From an uncultured Lachnospiraceae bacterium (GTDB lineage Bacteria; Bacillota; Clostridia; Lachnospirales; Lachnospiraceae), in the NCBI GenBank assembly GCA_910586095.1, contig CAJUHQ010000035.1:1-28372 (forward strand): DNA of 28,372 bases, read 5' to 3'. Under the pieces are notes generated by a model, which had not been told where the DNA came from, did no database searches, and worked only from the letters and a program-made list of their open reading frames with translations. This document shows, in pieces, positions 13,964 to 22,753 of this stretch. Made by a program: the position numbers and the translations under genes. How positions within the stretch are numbered: position 1 is the stretch's first letter; every line of letters begins with the position of its first letter.

Positions 13964-16900
13964 ATGATTACGAGTGAAAATTTTAAAGAAGCATTACGAA
14001 TAATGAAATTTAAAACTGGTGATGGTATTTTTTATGAAAAATCATTTCCTGATTTTGGGATTGTATTAAAAGTAGATACACAAACACAAAAGTTGTATTA
14101 TCCTAGTAGTATAAAAGGTGGGGAGCGCAATGATTTTTATGATGACTCACATAAAGAAAATCTTGTTGTATTTGAATGTGTAAATCGCTTGTTAGCAAAA
14201 GGCTATAGACCAGAGGATATTGAGTTGGAGAAGGTATGGCATCTTGGACATGATGCAAAAGGAGGAAGAGCAGATATATGTGTGACAGATTATACTGGGA
14301 AAATGCTTTTTATCATAGAGTGTAAAACATATGGAAGAGAATATCAAAATGAGTATAAAAATACACTCAATGATGGAGGACAGTTATTTTCATATTGGCA
14401 GCAGGAAGGCAGTTGCAAATGGCTTGTTTTATATGCTTCAAAAATTGCAGATAATCAAATTGAGTGGATTGCAGATAGTATTGATTGTAGTGACGACAAT
14501 AATATTCTTGCATCCGCAAAAAAAGATATAACACTAAAATTGTATAGAGATGCTCATACGGTCAACGAACTATTTGAAGTTTGGGATGAAACATATGAAA
14601 AGCGCTTTTGTGGAGATGTTGTATTTCGTGAAGATACAAAAGCGTATCAGATTGGAGTGAAACCACTACGCAAAAAGGAACTTAAAGATTTTAGTGAGAA
14701 TGATAAAATAGTAAACCGCTTTGAAGAAATACTTCGTCACAATAATGTATCTGACAAAGAAAATGCATTTAATCGTTTAATTGCATTATTTATTTGCAAG
14801 TTGGTAGATGAGATACAAAAAACGGAAAATGATGAGGTAGAATTTCAATATAAAGTAGGAACAGATACCTATGAATCGTTGCAAGATCGGTTTCAGCGCC
14901 TTCATAAGGAAGGAATGGAAAAGTTTATGCGAGAGGAGATTTTCTATGTTTCAGACACCTATGCAGAAGAGTTAGTAACACAATATACAGGGCATAAACG
15001 GCAGAAAATGATAGAAGATTTAAGAAGAACGTTACGTATTTTAAAGTTTTATACGAATAATGATTTTGCATTTAAAGATGTTCACAACGAAGAGTTATTT
15101 TATCAAAATGGAAAAATTGTAGTTGAAGTAGTGCAATTGTTTGAAAGATATCGCATCATTGGTTCTAATGATATTCAGATGTTAGGAGATTTGTTTGAAC
15201 AACTTTTAAATAAAGGATTCAAGCAAAACGAGGGACAATTTTTCACACCGATTCCGATAACGCGGTTTATATGGAATAGTTTACCATTAGAAGAACTCAT
15301 TCATAAAATAAATGTGACAGAATATCCTAAAATTATAGATTATGCATGTGGTGCAGGACATTTTTTAACAGAAGGTTTTGAAGCAGTCAATGATTGTATT
15401 AAAAGAATAGATCCATCTGTTGAGATCTCAAGTTCATGGGTAGAAAATAAAATGTATGGAATCGAAAAGGATTATCGCCTTGCAAGAGTATCAAAAATTT
15501 CTTTATTTATGCATGGAGCAGGAGAAGGAAATATAATTTTTGGAGATGGATTAGAAAATTATAAGGAGAAAAATATTGTACCCAATACATTTGATATATT
15601 AGTGGCAAATCCACCTTATTCTGTGTCAGCATTTAAACCACATCTACGATTAAAAGATAATGAATTTACAATATTTCCTAAGATTTCAAATAGTGGTTCA
15701 GAAATTGAAACATTATTTGTAGAGCGCATAGCACAGTTAGTAAAGCCAGAAGGGGTTGCGGCAGTAGTTTTGCCAAGTAGTATTCTTAACAAGGAAAGTG
15801 AAAGCTTTATTGCAGCACGTACGTCTATTTTGGAAAATTTTTATATACGTGCAATTGCACAATTTGGGAGTAAAACATTTGGTGCTACAGGAACCAATAC
15901 AGTTATTTTGTTTTTGGAAAAATATAGTGAACCTCCAAAAAGAAAAGATATGGTGGATGATAGTATACAGGCAATCTTCGCGAAACGTTCTCTTATAGGG
16001 TGGGAAGATCAGGAGATTATAAACCAATATTTAGGTAAAATAGGGGTGGACAGCAATACATATGGAAGTTATATAAGGCGGGAATTAGATTATATAGAAT
16101 GGAGGAATGTTCCCTATTTTTCACAGTATGTTAGAGCATTTAAAACATCTTCAGAATGTATAGCTAAGGAAAAGCAAAAGAATTTTTCTAAAATATCGGA
16201 AGAAGAAAAACTAGTGTGGTATAATCAACATTTTTATGATTTTATTGACAAAATTGAAGTAGATAAATTGACATATTTTGCACTTTGCTATCGTCAGAAT
16301 ACACTTATTGTAGTTGCGCCAGAAGACAATAAAGAACAAGAGAAATTTCTTGGTTATAGATGGAGTAATAGAAAAGGGCAAGAAGGAATTCAGATGATAA
16401 GCCAAGGAGGAACACTGTATAATGAAGCAGATAGAACAGATGACAATAAAATAGCGGGAATTATAAGAAATATGTTTTATCAAAAGCAATATTATGTTAC
16501 AGACTTACAAGAATATTATTATTATCTTAGACTGCAAGATATGATGGATTTTAGTGGTGTGGATTTCAATAAGGTTATCAAGATAACTAGAAGTCGTGAT
16601 ACATTACTTAAAGCGGGAATGACTAGATACAAATTAAATAGTAGTGATTTTGATATTGGTATTGGCAATCGTGTCCTTTCAACAGATCTTATAGAAGATG
16701 GATTGTATCCTGTTTACAGTGCTAATGTGTTTGAAGAGTTCGGAAGAATCAATAAGCAAAATATAACAGATTTTTCTAAAGCATCCATTATATGGGGAAT
16801 CGATGGAGATTGGATGGTAAATTATATTCCAGCGAATAAACCATTTTATCCGACGGATCATTGTGGAGTGATTCGCATCAACACGGATGAGATATTGCCA

Positions 16901-17719
16901 CAATATTTGACTATTGCATTGAGAATCGAAGGAGAACATGAAAAATTTTCGCGGACAAATAGAGCATCTACGCAACGAATTAAAAATCTAACAATTCAAG
17001 TGCCTCAAAGGAAAATTCAACAGAATATTATTGATGAAATTTCTGCAATCAATCAAGAGATAGATAAAGAAGAAAGGATTATCTTTAAATTTATAGAAGA
17101 TGTGAAGGAAAAGTTTGTTGAGATGTTTGAGAAGAATACTGATGCAAAAAAATGGGACATACAGTATTTTGAAGATATATGCGATATTATTACAGATGGT
17201 GAACATAATACTCCCAAAAGAACCAATAAGGGAATATATTTGTTATCTGCACGAAACATTTTAAATCACGAGTTACAATTAGAGGATGTTGATTATATTG
17301 ATGAAAATGAATATAACAGAATATCTTGTCGAATTATCCCTCAAGTTGGAGATGTACTGATTTCATGTTCAGGTACAGTTGGAAGATGTTGTGCAATTCA
17401 TCAGAATATAAAATTTCAAATGGTTCGTAGTGTAGCTTTATTACGTTTTAAGAAAGAAATTAATCCATTTTTTGCAGAATATTTAATATTATCAGATAAT
17501 TTACAAAAACAAATTAAGCAGTCAATTACACAACAAGCACAACCTAATTTGTTTCAAGGAAAAATTAAAAGATTGTATGGATTAGTACCACCAATCGAAC
17601 TTCAAAATAAGTTTGCAACCTATGCTAAATCTATCGACAAATTAAAATCAGACGCAAATGATCGTAAGAACCAATATCTAAAGCAACGTGAAGAGTTGAT
17701 AACTAAATACTTCAAATAG
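13964..17719 (+). CDS. Single-chain restriction-modification-specificity enzyme (Type IIG/BcgI-like)
   Basis: This 1251-residue protein holds all three activities of a restriction-modification system in one chain. The N-terminal nuclease has a PD-(D/E)xK core: D104 (GGRADI) and E119-x-K121 (IIECK), resembling the type I HsdR N-domain. A helical linker follows. The N6-adenine methylase has the SAM motif at residues 459-466 (DYACGAGH) and catalytic NPPY at 549-552, with the QFFTP entry at about 426. From about residue 870 two target-recognition domains follow, separated by coiled-coil helices; the second (from about 1062) starts KWDIQYFEDICDIITDG and has the HsdS-like GDVLISCSGTVGR. Two recognition domains imply a bipartite target. 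Start ATG 13964 has AAAGGA eight bases upstream. It is visibly AT-richer than its neighbours, suggesting transfer. No separate subunit genes are nearby. Confidence 0.88.
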   Translation: MITSENFKEALRIMKFKTGDGIFYEKSFPDFGIVLKVDTQTQKLYYPSSIKGGERNDFYDDSHKENLVVFECVNRLLAKGYRPEDIELEKVWHLGHDAKGGRADICVTDYTGKMLFIIECKTYGREYQNEYKNTLNDGGQLFSYWQQEGSCKWLVLYASKIADNQIEWIADSIDCSDDNNILASAKKDITLKLYRDAHTVNELFEVWDETYEKRFCGDVVFREDTKAYQIGVKPLRKKELKDFSENDKIVNRFEEILRHNNVSDKENAFNRLIALFICKLVDEIQKTENDEVEFQYKVGTDTYESLQDRFQRLHKEGMEKFMREEIFYVSDTYAEELVTQYTGHKRQKMIEDLRRTLRILKFYTNNDFAFKDVHNEELFYQNGKIVVEVVQLFERYRIIGSNDIQMLGDLFEQLLNKGFKQNEGQFFTPIPITRFIWNSLPLEELIHKINVTEYPKIIDYACGAGHFLTEGFEAVNDCIKRIDPSVEISSSWVENKMYGIEKDYRLARVSKISLFMHGAGEGNIIFGDGLENYKEKNIVPNTFDILVANPPYSVSAFKPHLRLKDNEFTIFPKISNSGSEIETLFVERIAQLVKPEGVAAVVLPSSILNKESESFIAARTSILENFYIRAIAQFGSKTFGATGTNTVILFLEKYSEPPKRKDMVDDSIQAIFAKRSLIGWEDQEIINQYLGKIGVDSNTYGSYIRRELDYIEWRNVPYFSQYVRAFKTSSECIAKEKQKNFSKISEEEKLVWYNQHFYDFIDKIEVDKLTYFALCYRQNTLIVVAPEDNKEQEKFLGYRWSNRKGQEGIQMISQGGTLYNEADRTDDNKIAGIIRNMFYQKQYYVTDLQEYYYYLRLQDMMDFSGVDFNKVIKITRSRDTLLKAGMTRYKLNSSDFDIGIGNRVLSTDLIEDGLYPVYSANVFEEFGRINKQNITDFSKASIIWGIDGDWMVNYIPANKPFYPTDHCGVIRINTDEILPQYLTIALRIEGEHEKFSRTNRASTQRIKNLTIQVPQRKIQQNIIDEISAINQEIDKEERIIFKFIEDVKEKFVEMFEKNTDAKKWDIQYFEDICDIITDGEHNTPKRTNKGIYLLSARNILNHELQLEDVDYIDENEYNRISCRIIPQVGDVLISCSGTVGRCCAIHQNIKFQMVRSVALLRFKKEINPFFAEYLILSDNLQKQIKQSITQQAQPNLFQGKIKRLYGLVPPIELQNKFATYAKSIDKLKSDANDRKNQYLKQREELITKYFK

Positions 17720-17919
17720 TAAAATTGTAATTATATGATTTTGATGAGTAGAATATTTTATAAGAAGATTAGGTTGAAAAGTCAAAGATGTTTTATTTGT
17801 GATATAGCATAAAAATAAAACAAAGAGTAGCAAGCAATATCTCTGTAAAAGTACTATAGAAACAATATAGCGAACGACAAAAATAGAATAATTTTGAGGA
17901 AAAGGAAAATGTAAAAAAT

Positions 17920-19923
17920 ATGAATGGATATCAGTCAGTGGAGGAAGTTTTTGCGGCGTATCGCGAAGCTATTTTGGAGGTATTGAGCTGTTATATGAGT
18001 ACAGTAGGCGGCGATTTTTCTCCTTTTTTACGGGCAAAAAAGGAGTTTTGCAAGAAGCTGGCTGCGATTCGGGAAAAAGAAGCACAAGCAAATTTTTTGA
18101 TTCCAACATATTATTTACAAAATTGTTTTCATCTTTCGGATGTACTTACGGCGACAGTAGTATGTGTCTATTTTAGTGCTGTGGATAGTGAGATTGGCTA
18201 TCTATGTGCACAAATTACAAAGAGAAGTCGTTTTTTGGAGACAAATGATCTGATTGGATTATTTTTTTACAATGTGACAGAGTTTTTGGAAAATAGAGAA
18301 GTTCTTTCATATTTATTTCAGATGGACAGTAGGGAAGGTGCGCAGTTTCACATGCCGTTATTGTTGCACAATAGGATCTTTGCATTTTTAAGCGGGGAGA
18401 ATGTGTTGTATTCCGATTCATATTTTAAGTGCTTTAGCTGTACTGAAACATTGGTTTCTATGATTGGAAACAAGGCAGAAAAACAAAGATTGATTCTATT
18501 GATAAATGAGGCAAGCTGTGCACAAAAGAATGATACAAAAGAAAGTAATCAACAGAATCTTGCAATTGCACTAGTTGGAGAAAACAAATCAGGAAGAAAG
18601 TTATTGTTGCGTACTGTATGTTGTGAGCTAGGCAAAAATTTGATTGAGATAGACTGGTTACTGTTGAGAGAAGAAGAGATTCGACAGGCAGCGCAGGATG
18701 TTAAAAGAGAACTTTTATTGCAGAATTCGTACTGCTGTGTCACTAATATTATAAGTGAAGGTGATTATGAACTACTAGGAAAATTCTATACTTTTGTAAA
18801 TAGGGTGTCTGTGTTACAGATTCCAATATTTTTTATTGTTACAAAAAAGGAGATGCAGTGGCTTAGTAGGATCATGCAAATCGAGGAGATTAGGCTTGGA
18901 TTACCTTCTAAAGCGGATGCCTGTGCACTCTGGCAATTATATCTGCCAGAATTGAAGGATTCTTATCAGGAACTTGCTGCAATTTATGAGCTTACCCCAG
19001 GGCAAATTAAAGAACTAATTGATTTTTGCAAAAAAGAAGTTAAGACAGACGTCAAGACAAAAATAACAGTAGAACAAGTAAAGGCCCAATGTGTACAATA
19101 CATTGCAGATAGGATGGGAAAAGTACATTTGCTCCAAACTAATTTTACGCTCGCCGATTTGATCTTGCCACCAAGTGAGAAAAATCAGATTATAGAAGGA
19201 ATCAATCATATTAAATATGGACATGTTGTGTATGACCAGTGGAATTTTAAAGAGAAATATCCATATAATAGAGGGGTTTCCATGCTTTTTGAGGGTTCCC
19301 CTGGAACAGGAAAGACAATGGCAGCGTCTGTGGTTGGCGCAGAACTTGGATTGCCAGTTTTTCAGATTGATTTGTCAAAAGTGTTGTCTAAGTATATAGG
19401 GGAAACCGAAAAACAGTTAGAAGAGATATTTGAGAGTGCACAAAGAAACCATGCAATCTTATTTTTTGACGAGATGGACGCACTATTTGGCAAGCGTGCA
19501 GAGATTAAGGATAGTCACGACCGATATGCCAATATTGAGACGTCCTATCTTTTACAGAGAATGGAAGCATTTCATGGCATGATTCTGATGGCAACCAATT
19601 TTAAGAAAAATATAGATGATGCATTTTTGCGCAGGATTCAGTATGTGATCCACTTTCCCTATCCAGAATATGAGCAACGGCTGGCATTATGGAAAAATAG
19701 TTTTCCTAAAAAGGCAAATATAGATAAGGAGATGGAGTTTACATTTCTTGCGCGGCAGTTTGAATTGTCAGGAGCCATGATTAAAAATATAGTGCTTGCT
19801 GCTGCATTTTTGGCGGCCGCAAAAGAGGAACCAATCACTATGGAACATGTGACAAGGGCATTGCAAACACAGATGAAAAAACATGGAAGAACTGTGACAG
19901 AAGAAGAGATAACGGGAAGATAG
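17920..19923 (+). CDS. AAA+ ATPase resembling extracellular contractile injection system ATPases
   Basis: This 667-residue cytosolic ATPase has three parts. Residues 1-200 form a helical, winged-helix-like region (FHLSDVLTATVVCVYFSAVD) typical of the ATPase of injection systems (Afp15/PVC15 type). Residues about 215-340 are a degenerate AAA domain whose P-loop is GENKSGRK (220-227). Residues about 415-660 are an active AAA domain. This has GSPGTGKT (459-466), IDLSKVLSKYIGETEKQL, Walker B LFFDEMDALFG (D517, E518), DSHDRYANIETSYLLQRME and DDAFLRRIQYVIHFPYP. No tail sheath, tube or baseplate genes occur in the window, so it is an orphan here. It lies 200 bases after the restriction gene on the same strand; that gap shows no clear terminator or promoter. 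ATG 17920 has a rather distant AGGAAAA. Only seven bases separate its stop from that of the convergent AraC gene. Confidence 0.82.
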   Translation: MNGYQSVEEVFAAYREAILEVLSCYMSTVGGDFSPFLRAKKEFCKKLAAIREKEAQANFLIPTYYLQNCFHLSDVLTATVVCVYFSAVDSEIGYLCAQITKRSRFLETNDLIGLFFYNVTEFLENREVLSYLFQMDSREGAQFHMPLLLHNRIFAFLSGENVLYSDSYFKCFSCTETLVSMIGNKAEKQRLILLINEASCAQKNDTKESNQQNLAIALVGENKSGRKLLLRTVCCELGKNLIEIDWLLLREEEIRQAAQDVKRELLLQNSYCCVTNIISEGDYELLGKFYTFVNRVSVLQIPIFFIVTKKEMQWLSRIMQIEEIRLGLPSKADACALWQLYLPELKDSYQELAAIYELTPGQIKELIDFCKKEVKTDVKTKITVEQVKAQCVQYIADRMGKVHLLQTNFTLADLILPPSEKNQIIEGINHIKYGHVVYDQWNFKEKYPYNRGVSMLFEGSPGTGKTMAASVVGAELGLPVFQIDLSKVLSKYIGETEKQLEEIFESAQRNHAILFFDEMDALFGKRAEIKDSHDRYANIETSYLLQRMEAFHGMILMATNFKKNIDDAFLRRIQYVIHFPYPEYEQRLALWKNSFPKKANIDKEMEFTFLARQFELSGAMIKNIVLAAAFLAAAKEEPITMEHVTRALQTQMKKHGRTVTEEEITGR

Positions 19924-19930
19924 GAATATG

Positions 19931-20800
19931 TTATCCGTGTTCGCGATACTGTGCAGGCGTCAGTCCTTCTATTCGCTTAAAGGCACTACAAAAGATGCTC
20001 TCACACGAAAATCCTGTGGAAAAACAAATTTCTTTGATAGGCAGACTAGAATTTTTTAATAAGTATCGTGCTGTATTGATACGAGTATTGAGCAAGTATT
20101 CGTGAGGGGTGAAACCAGTCTGTTTTTTAAAAGTACGAATAAAGTGATAGTCGCTCAATCCAACCAAAGTGGCAAGCTGTCCTATTGTAATTTTTTCGGC
20201 AAAGTGCTCACTGATGTAAGCAGCAGCTTTCTCGGCCATATTGATTTGGGTGTCAGCTCTAGCATGAGTTGGAACATAGAGTAGAATAGTAGTTAAAATA
20301 TCTGTCAAATACTTTGACAGCAGTGGTTCGCGCGCAATGCTGCCAGAAGAAAAAGTGTTGTATATAGAAGTGAGTTTGCTGACCATAGGTTGTGTATCAG
20401 GAATAGAAAATGCATTTCCAAAACGTGCGACAATATTTTGATACCAGTTTCTAGCAGTGATGCCATCAAAGTGACACCACAGACAGCTCCAACCTGTATT
20501 TGTAGAGTAGGCATGACGGCTATAGCAATCTAAAAGAACAAACTGGCCTTTGTTTACAGTTTGTATGTGTTGGTCTACTTCTAGCGTCAGAGTTCCCTTT
20601 TGGATGTACATAAGTAGAAAGCTGTCAAATGCTTCTCTGACAAGCCGATAACCAGGCAAATAGGTAAAACAGCCACATTGTAGTGGATACAAAAACATTT
20701 CAAGTGCATTTTTGCTCGGGGAGTAGACAAAGTAATTTGAATCGGCCCCAACAAGTTCTTCCTGTGATTTCATAATGGACAATTCTTCCTTTCGCCTCAT
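19931..20800 (-). CDS. AraC-family transcriptional regulator
   Basis: This 289-residue DNA-binding regulator probably responds to a sugar or other small ligand. The N-terminal cupin-like domain covers about residues 30-160 (SFLLMYIQKGTLTLEVDQHI, then GWSCLWCHFDG). The C-terminal double helix-turn-helix covers about 190-287: ITIGQLATLVGLSDYHFIRT is the first and SLPIKEICFSTGFSCESIFC the second, ending in LTPAQYREHG. Two starts are possible, ATG 20800 and ATG 20773 (MKSQEEL), and neither ribosome site is strong. The good minus-strand promoter at 20832-20860 serves both. Its target is not obvious: neither the divergent Uma2 gene nor the convergent ATPase is a metabolic operon. Confidence 0.9.
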   Translation of the reverse strand: MRRKEELSIMKSQEELVGADSNYFVYSPSKNALEMFLYPLQCGCFTYLPGYRLVREAFDSFLLMYIQKGTLTLEVDQHIQTVNKGQFVLLDCYSRHAYSTNTGWSCLWCHFDGITARNWYQNIVARFGNAFSIPDTQPMVSKLTSIYNTFSSGSIAREPLLSKYLTDILTTILLYVPTHARADTQINMAEKAAAYISEHFAEKITIGQLATLVGLSDYHFIRTFKKQTGFTPHEYLLNTRINTARYLLKNSSLPIKEICFSTGFSCESIFCSAFKRIEGLTPAQYREHG

Positions 20801-20831
20801 GTCTATTTTTCCATGTTTTAAGTGTTTTTAT

Positions 20832-20860
20832 ATTGTACCATTATGTACAGTAGTGCGCAA
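20832..20860 (-). promoter_or_regulatory. Promoter of the AraC-family gene
   Basis: On the minus strand TTGCGC (20860-20855) and TACAAT (20837-20832) are separated by 17 bases, about 30 bases before ATG 20800. Confidence 0.6.
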
Positions 20861-20984
20861 CCATAAAAAGAAGTAGTTGCTTTGTTGTGAAATATTTTTG
20901 GTTGACAAAAAAGAAATTATAACAAAATGGTTGTAAAATGGTGACAGTACAATAGTAGATTAAATATATATGGAAATAAAAAGG

Positions 20985-21013
20985 TTGACAAACGGTTTGA
21001 ATATGGATATACT
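20985..21013 (+). promoter_or_regulatory. Strong promoter of the Uma2-dprA pair
   Basis: A perfect TTGACA (20985-20990), a 17-base spacer and TATACT (21008-21013) lie 30 bases before ATG 21044, which also has the near-ideal ribosome site AAGGAGGGG. Expression should be high under the main sigma factor. Confidence 0.82.
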
Positions 21014-21043
21014 AAAGGAACTAGATTTTAGAAGGAGGGGTGT

Positions 21044-21871
21044 ATGACTATTGAGCAGATGAAGCAAAAAAAGATAGAAAAGGGCTATAGCAATGCACAG
21101 ATTTCACAATTATCGGGGGTTGCATTGGGAACAGTGCAGAAGATTTTTTCAGGGGAGACAACGCGCCCACGCCATGACACATTGATTGCCTTAGAGAAAT
21201 TATTTTCGCAGATGGAAACGGAGGTGACAATCAAGAGTACATATACACCAAAAGAAATGACAGTACAGGATAGTGCGCTACATTCTTATGGTATTTTTCA
21301 AGAAAAAGGGCAGAAAGAGTGTACGATAGAAGATTATTTTTCTATGTCAGATAAAAGACGCATAGAACTGATTGACGGAGTTTTGTATGACATGACGACA
21401 CCAACGTTTATGCACCAAAAAATCGTGGGAGAAATTTACAGACAAATCGCAAACTACATTTTAGAGCATAATGGTAACTGCGAGGCAGCAATGTATCCTA
21501 TAAATGTACAGTTAGATCGCGATGACAAGACAATTGTGCAACCTGATGTTCTGATTCTTTGCGATCCAGATAAACTATACAAAGAAAGAGTATTGGGTGC
21601 ACCAGACTTTGTATTGGAGGTTATCTCTCCATCGACAAAGCGAAAAGATTATTTTAAAAAGTTAGAGAAATATGAAAACGCTGGGGTGCGAGAATATTGG
21701 ATTGTTGACCCATTAAAAAAGCAGGTGATTGTCTTTTTCTTTGAAGGCGATATGTATGCGCAGAGCTATGATTTTAGGCAAATGGTCTCAGTCAATATCT
21801 ATGGGAGAAAGTTGCAGATTGATTTTTGGCATATAAACAAATGGTGTGATGAGACATATACAAAAGAGTGA
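21044..21871 (+). CDS. HTH plus Uma2-family (DUF820) endonuclease-fold protein
   Basis: This 275-residue protein joins an N-terminal XRE-type helix-turn-helix with a C-terminal Uma2 domain. The HTH, residues 1-52, contains SNAQISQLSGVALGTVQKIF. The Uma2 domain starts near residue 95 (YFSMSDKRRIELIDGVLYDM). Uma2 is a PD-(D/E)xK-fold family whose members are often called restriction endonucleases though few have been tested. The expected acidic/lysine positions appear in TIVQPDVLILCD (Asp), FVLEVISPSTKRKDYFKKLE (Glu, then Lys) and GVREYWIVDPLKK. The HTH could make it DNA-targeted or self-regulating. It is driven by a strong promoter and overlaps the DprA-like gene by 23 bases, so the two are translated together. 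HTH-Uma2 proteins are common in Clostridia; the biological role is unknown. Confidence 0.85.
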   Translation: MTIEQMKQKKIEKGYSNAQISQLSGVALGTVQKIFSGETTRPRHDTLIALEKLFSQMETEVTIKSTYTPKEMTVQDSALHSYGIFQEKGQKECTIEDYFSMSDKRRIELIDGVLYDMTTPTFMHQKIVGEIYRQIANYILEHNGNCEAAMYPINVQLDRDDKTIVQPDVLILCDPDKLYKERVLGAPDFVLEVISPSTKRKDYFKKLEKYENAGVREYWIVDPLKKQVIVFFFEGDMYAQSYDFRQMVSVNIYGRKLQIDFWHINKWCDETYTKE

Positions 21872-22580
21872 ACTACCAGAAAAAATAATGCGATATGACA
21901 CATATTATCCCAGGCAACTTTTTAGGATTGATCGGTCGCCAGAAATCCTTTACTTTCGAGGTGATTTTAGTATTGTTCATGATAAAAGTGTTGCAGTCAT
22001 TGGCAGTAGGCAAGCCTCCCACAGTGCAATACAACTTGCCTATCAGACAGGGTATAAACTGGCAAAAGAAGGGATCTGTGTAGTCAATGGACTTGCGCTT
22101 GGCTGTGATACACATGCCTTGAGAGGAGCATTGTCGGCAAAAGGACATTGTATAGCAGTTCTACCTTGTGGATTGGATCAAATTAGACCTGCATCAAATA
22201 TAGGACTTGCAAGAGAGATATTAGCGCAAGGAGGCTGCCTACTTAGTGAGTATCCTGTTGGTTCTTCTGTGCAAAAATATCACTATGTGGCAAGAGATCG
22301 GCTACAAAGTGGACTTAGTAAAGCCGTGATTGTGATAGAAACAGGATGTGATAGTGGCACTATGCATACAGTCAGCTATGCTATCCAACAAGGGAGGCAA
22401 ATTGCTTGTTATTCTAGTAGTTTAGTGGGGAATACAGTGGGCAATCAATGGTTAGAAAGCAGGAAGTTTGTTCGAGTGCTTCATAACACAGCAGATTTGG
22501 AGCAGTTTATAAAAGATATAGATACACAGCAAGGATTTGAGCAGATGGTATTGCAAGATATCATGATAGAAGAAGGATAG
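21849..22580 (+). CDS. Short DprA/Smf-like Rossmann-fold protein
   Basis: This protein resembles DprA, which loads RecA on incoming single-stranded DNA, but has only 243 residues and is mostly the Rossmann core. It lacks the N-terminal SAM and C-terminal winged-helix domains of housekeeping DprA. Matching motifs are VAVIGSRQAS, VVNGLALGCDTHALRGAL, AVLPCGLDQIRP, LLSEYPVGS and IETGCDSGTMHTVSYAIQQG. Where DprA has RNRIIAGLS and SGSLITA, it has RDRLQSGLS and SGTMHTV, so the DNA-binding surface is altered. ATG 21849 (or GTG 21846) lies inside the end of the Uma2 gene and has almost no ribosome site, which points to translational coupling. This context suggests a function together with the Uma2 protein rather than in competence, but that is inference. 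Confidence 0.82.
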   Translation: MRHIQKSELPEKIMRYDTYYPRQLFRIDRSPEILYFRGDFSIVHDKSVAVIGSRQASHSAIQLAYQTGYKLAKEGICVVNGLALGCDTHALRGALSAKGHCIAVLPCGLDQIRPASNIGLAREILAQGGCLLSEYPVGSSVQKYHYVARDRLQSGLSKAVIVIETGCDSGTMHTVSYAIQQGRQIACYSSSLVGNTVGNQWLESRKFVRVLHNTADLEQFIKDIDTQQGFEQMVLQDIMIEEG

Positions 22581-22622
22581 AGAGTTGAGGCTGTAATAAA
22601 AATCAGTGTTGTTAAAGTATAA

Positions 22623-22663
22623 TGGAAGCTGATCGCTTAGATATAAAAGAAAATCAGCTTCCA
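22623..22663 (+). terminator. Inverted repeat after the DprA-like gene
   Basis: TGGAAGCTGAT and ATCAGCTTCCA form an 11-bp stem around a 19-base loop, 42 bases after the stop. The T-tract is poor (AAAAGTTT), so it is a weak terminator or 3'-end stabiliser. Confidence 0.55.
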
Positions 22664-22694
22664 AAAGTTTATTTCTAAAGTTGGCTAAAAGTTA

Positions 22695-22723
22695 AATGGT
22701 ATATGTGTCTAAAACACACCATT
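22695..22723 (-). terminator. Inverted repeat after pepF
   Basis: AATGG...TGTGT and ACACA-CCATT pair with a four-base bulge. It lies about 30 bases past the pepF stop codon and could serve that gene; the U-tract on the minus strand is broken. Confidence 0.4.
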
Positions 22724-22753
22724 GGTCACATACGATTTGATACAATATAACGA

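Noticed and set aside
21849..22580. Competence dprA of the housekeeping type
   Set aside because: It lacks the flanking domains, the RNR motif is altered, and the neighbours are not topA or other competence genes.
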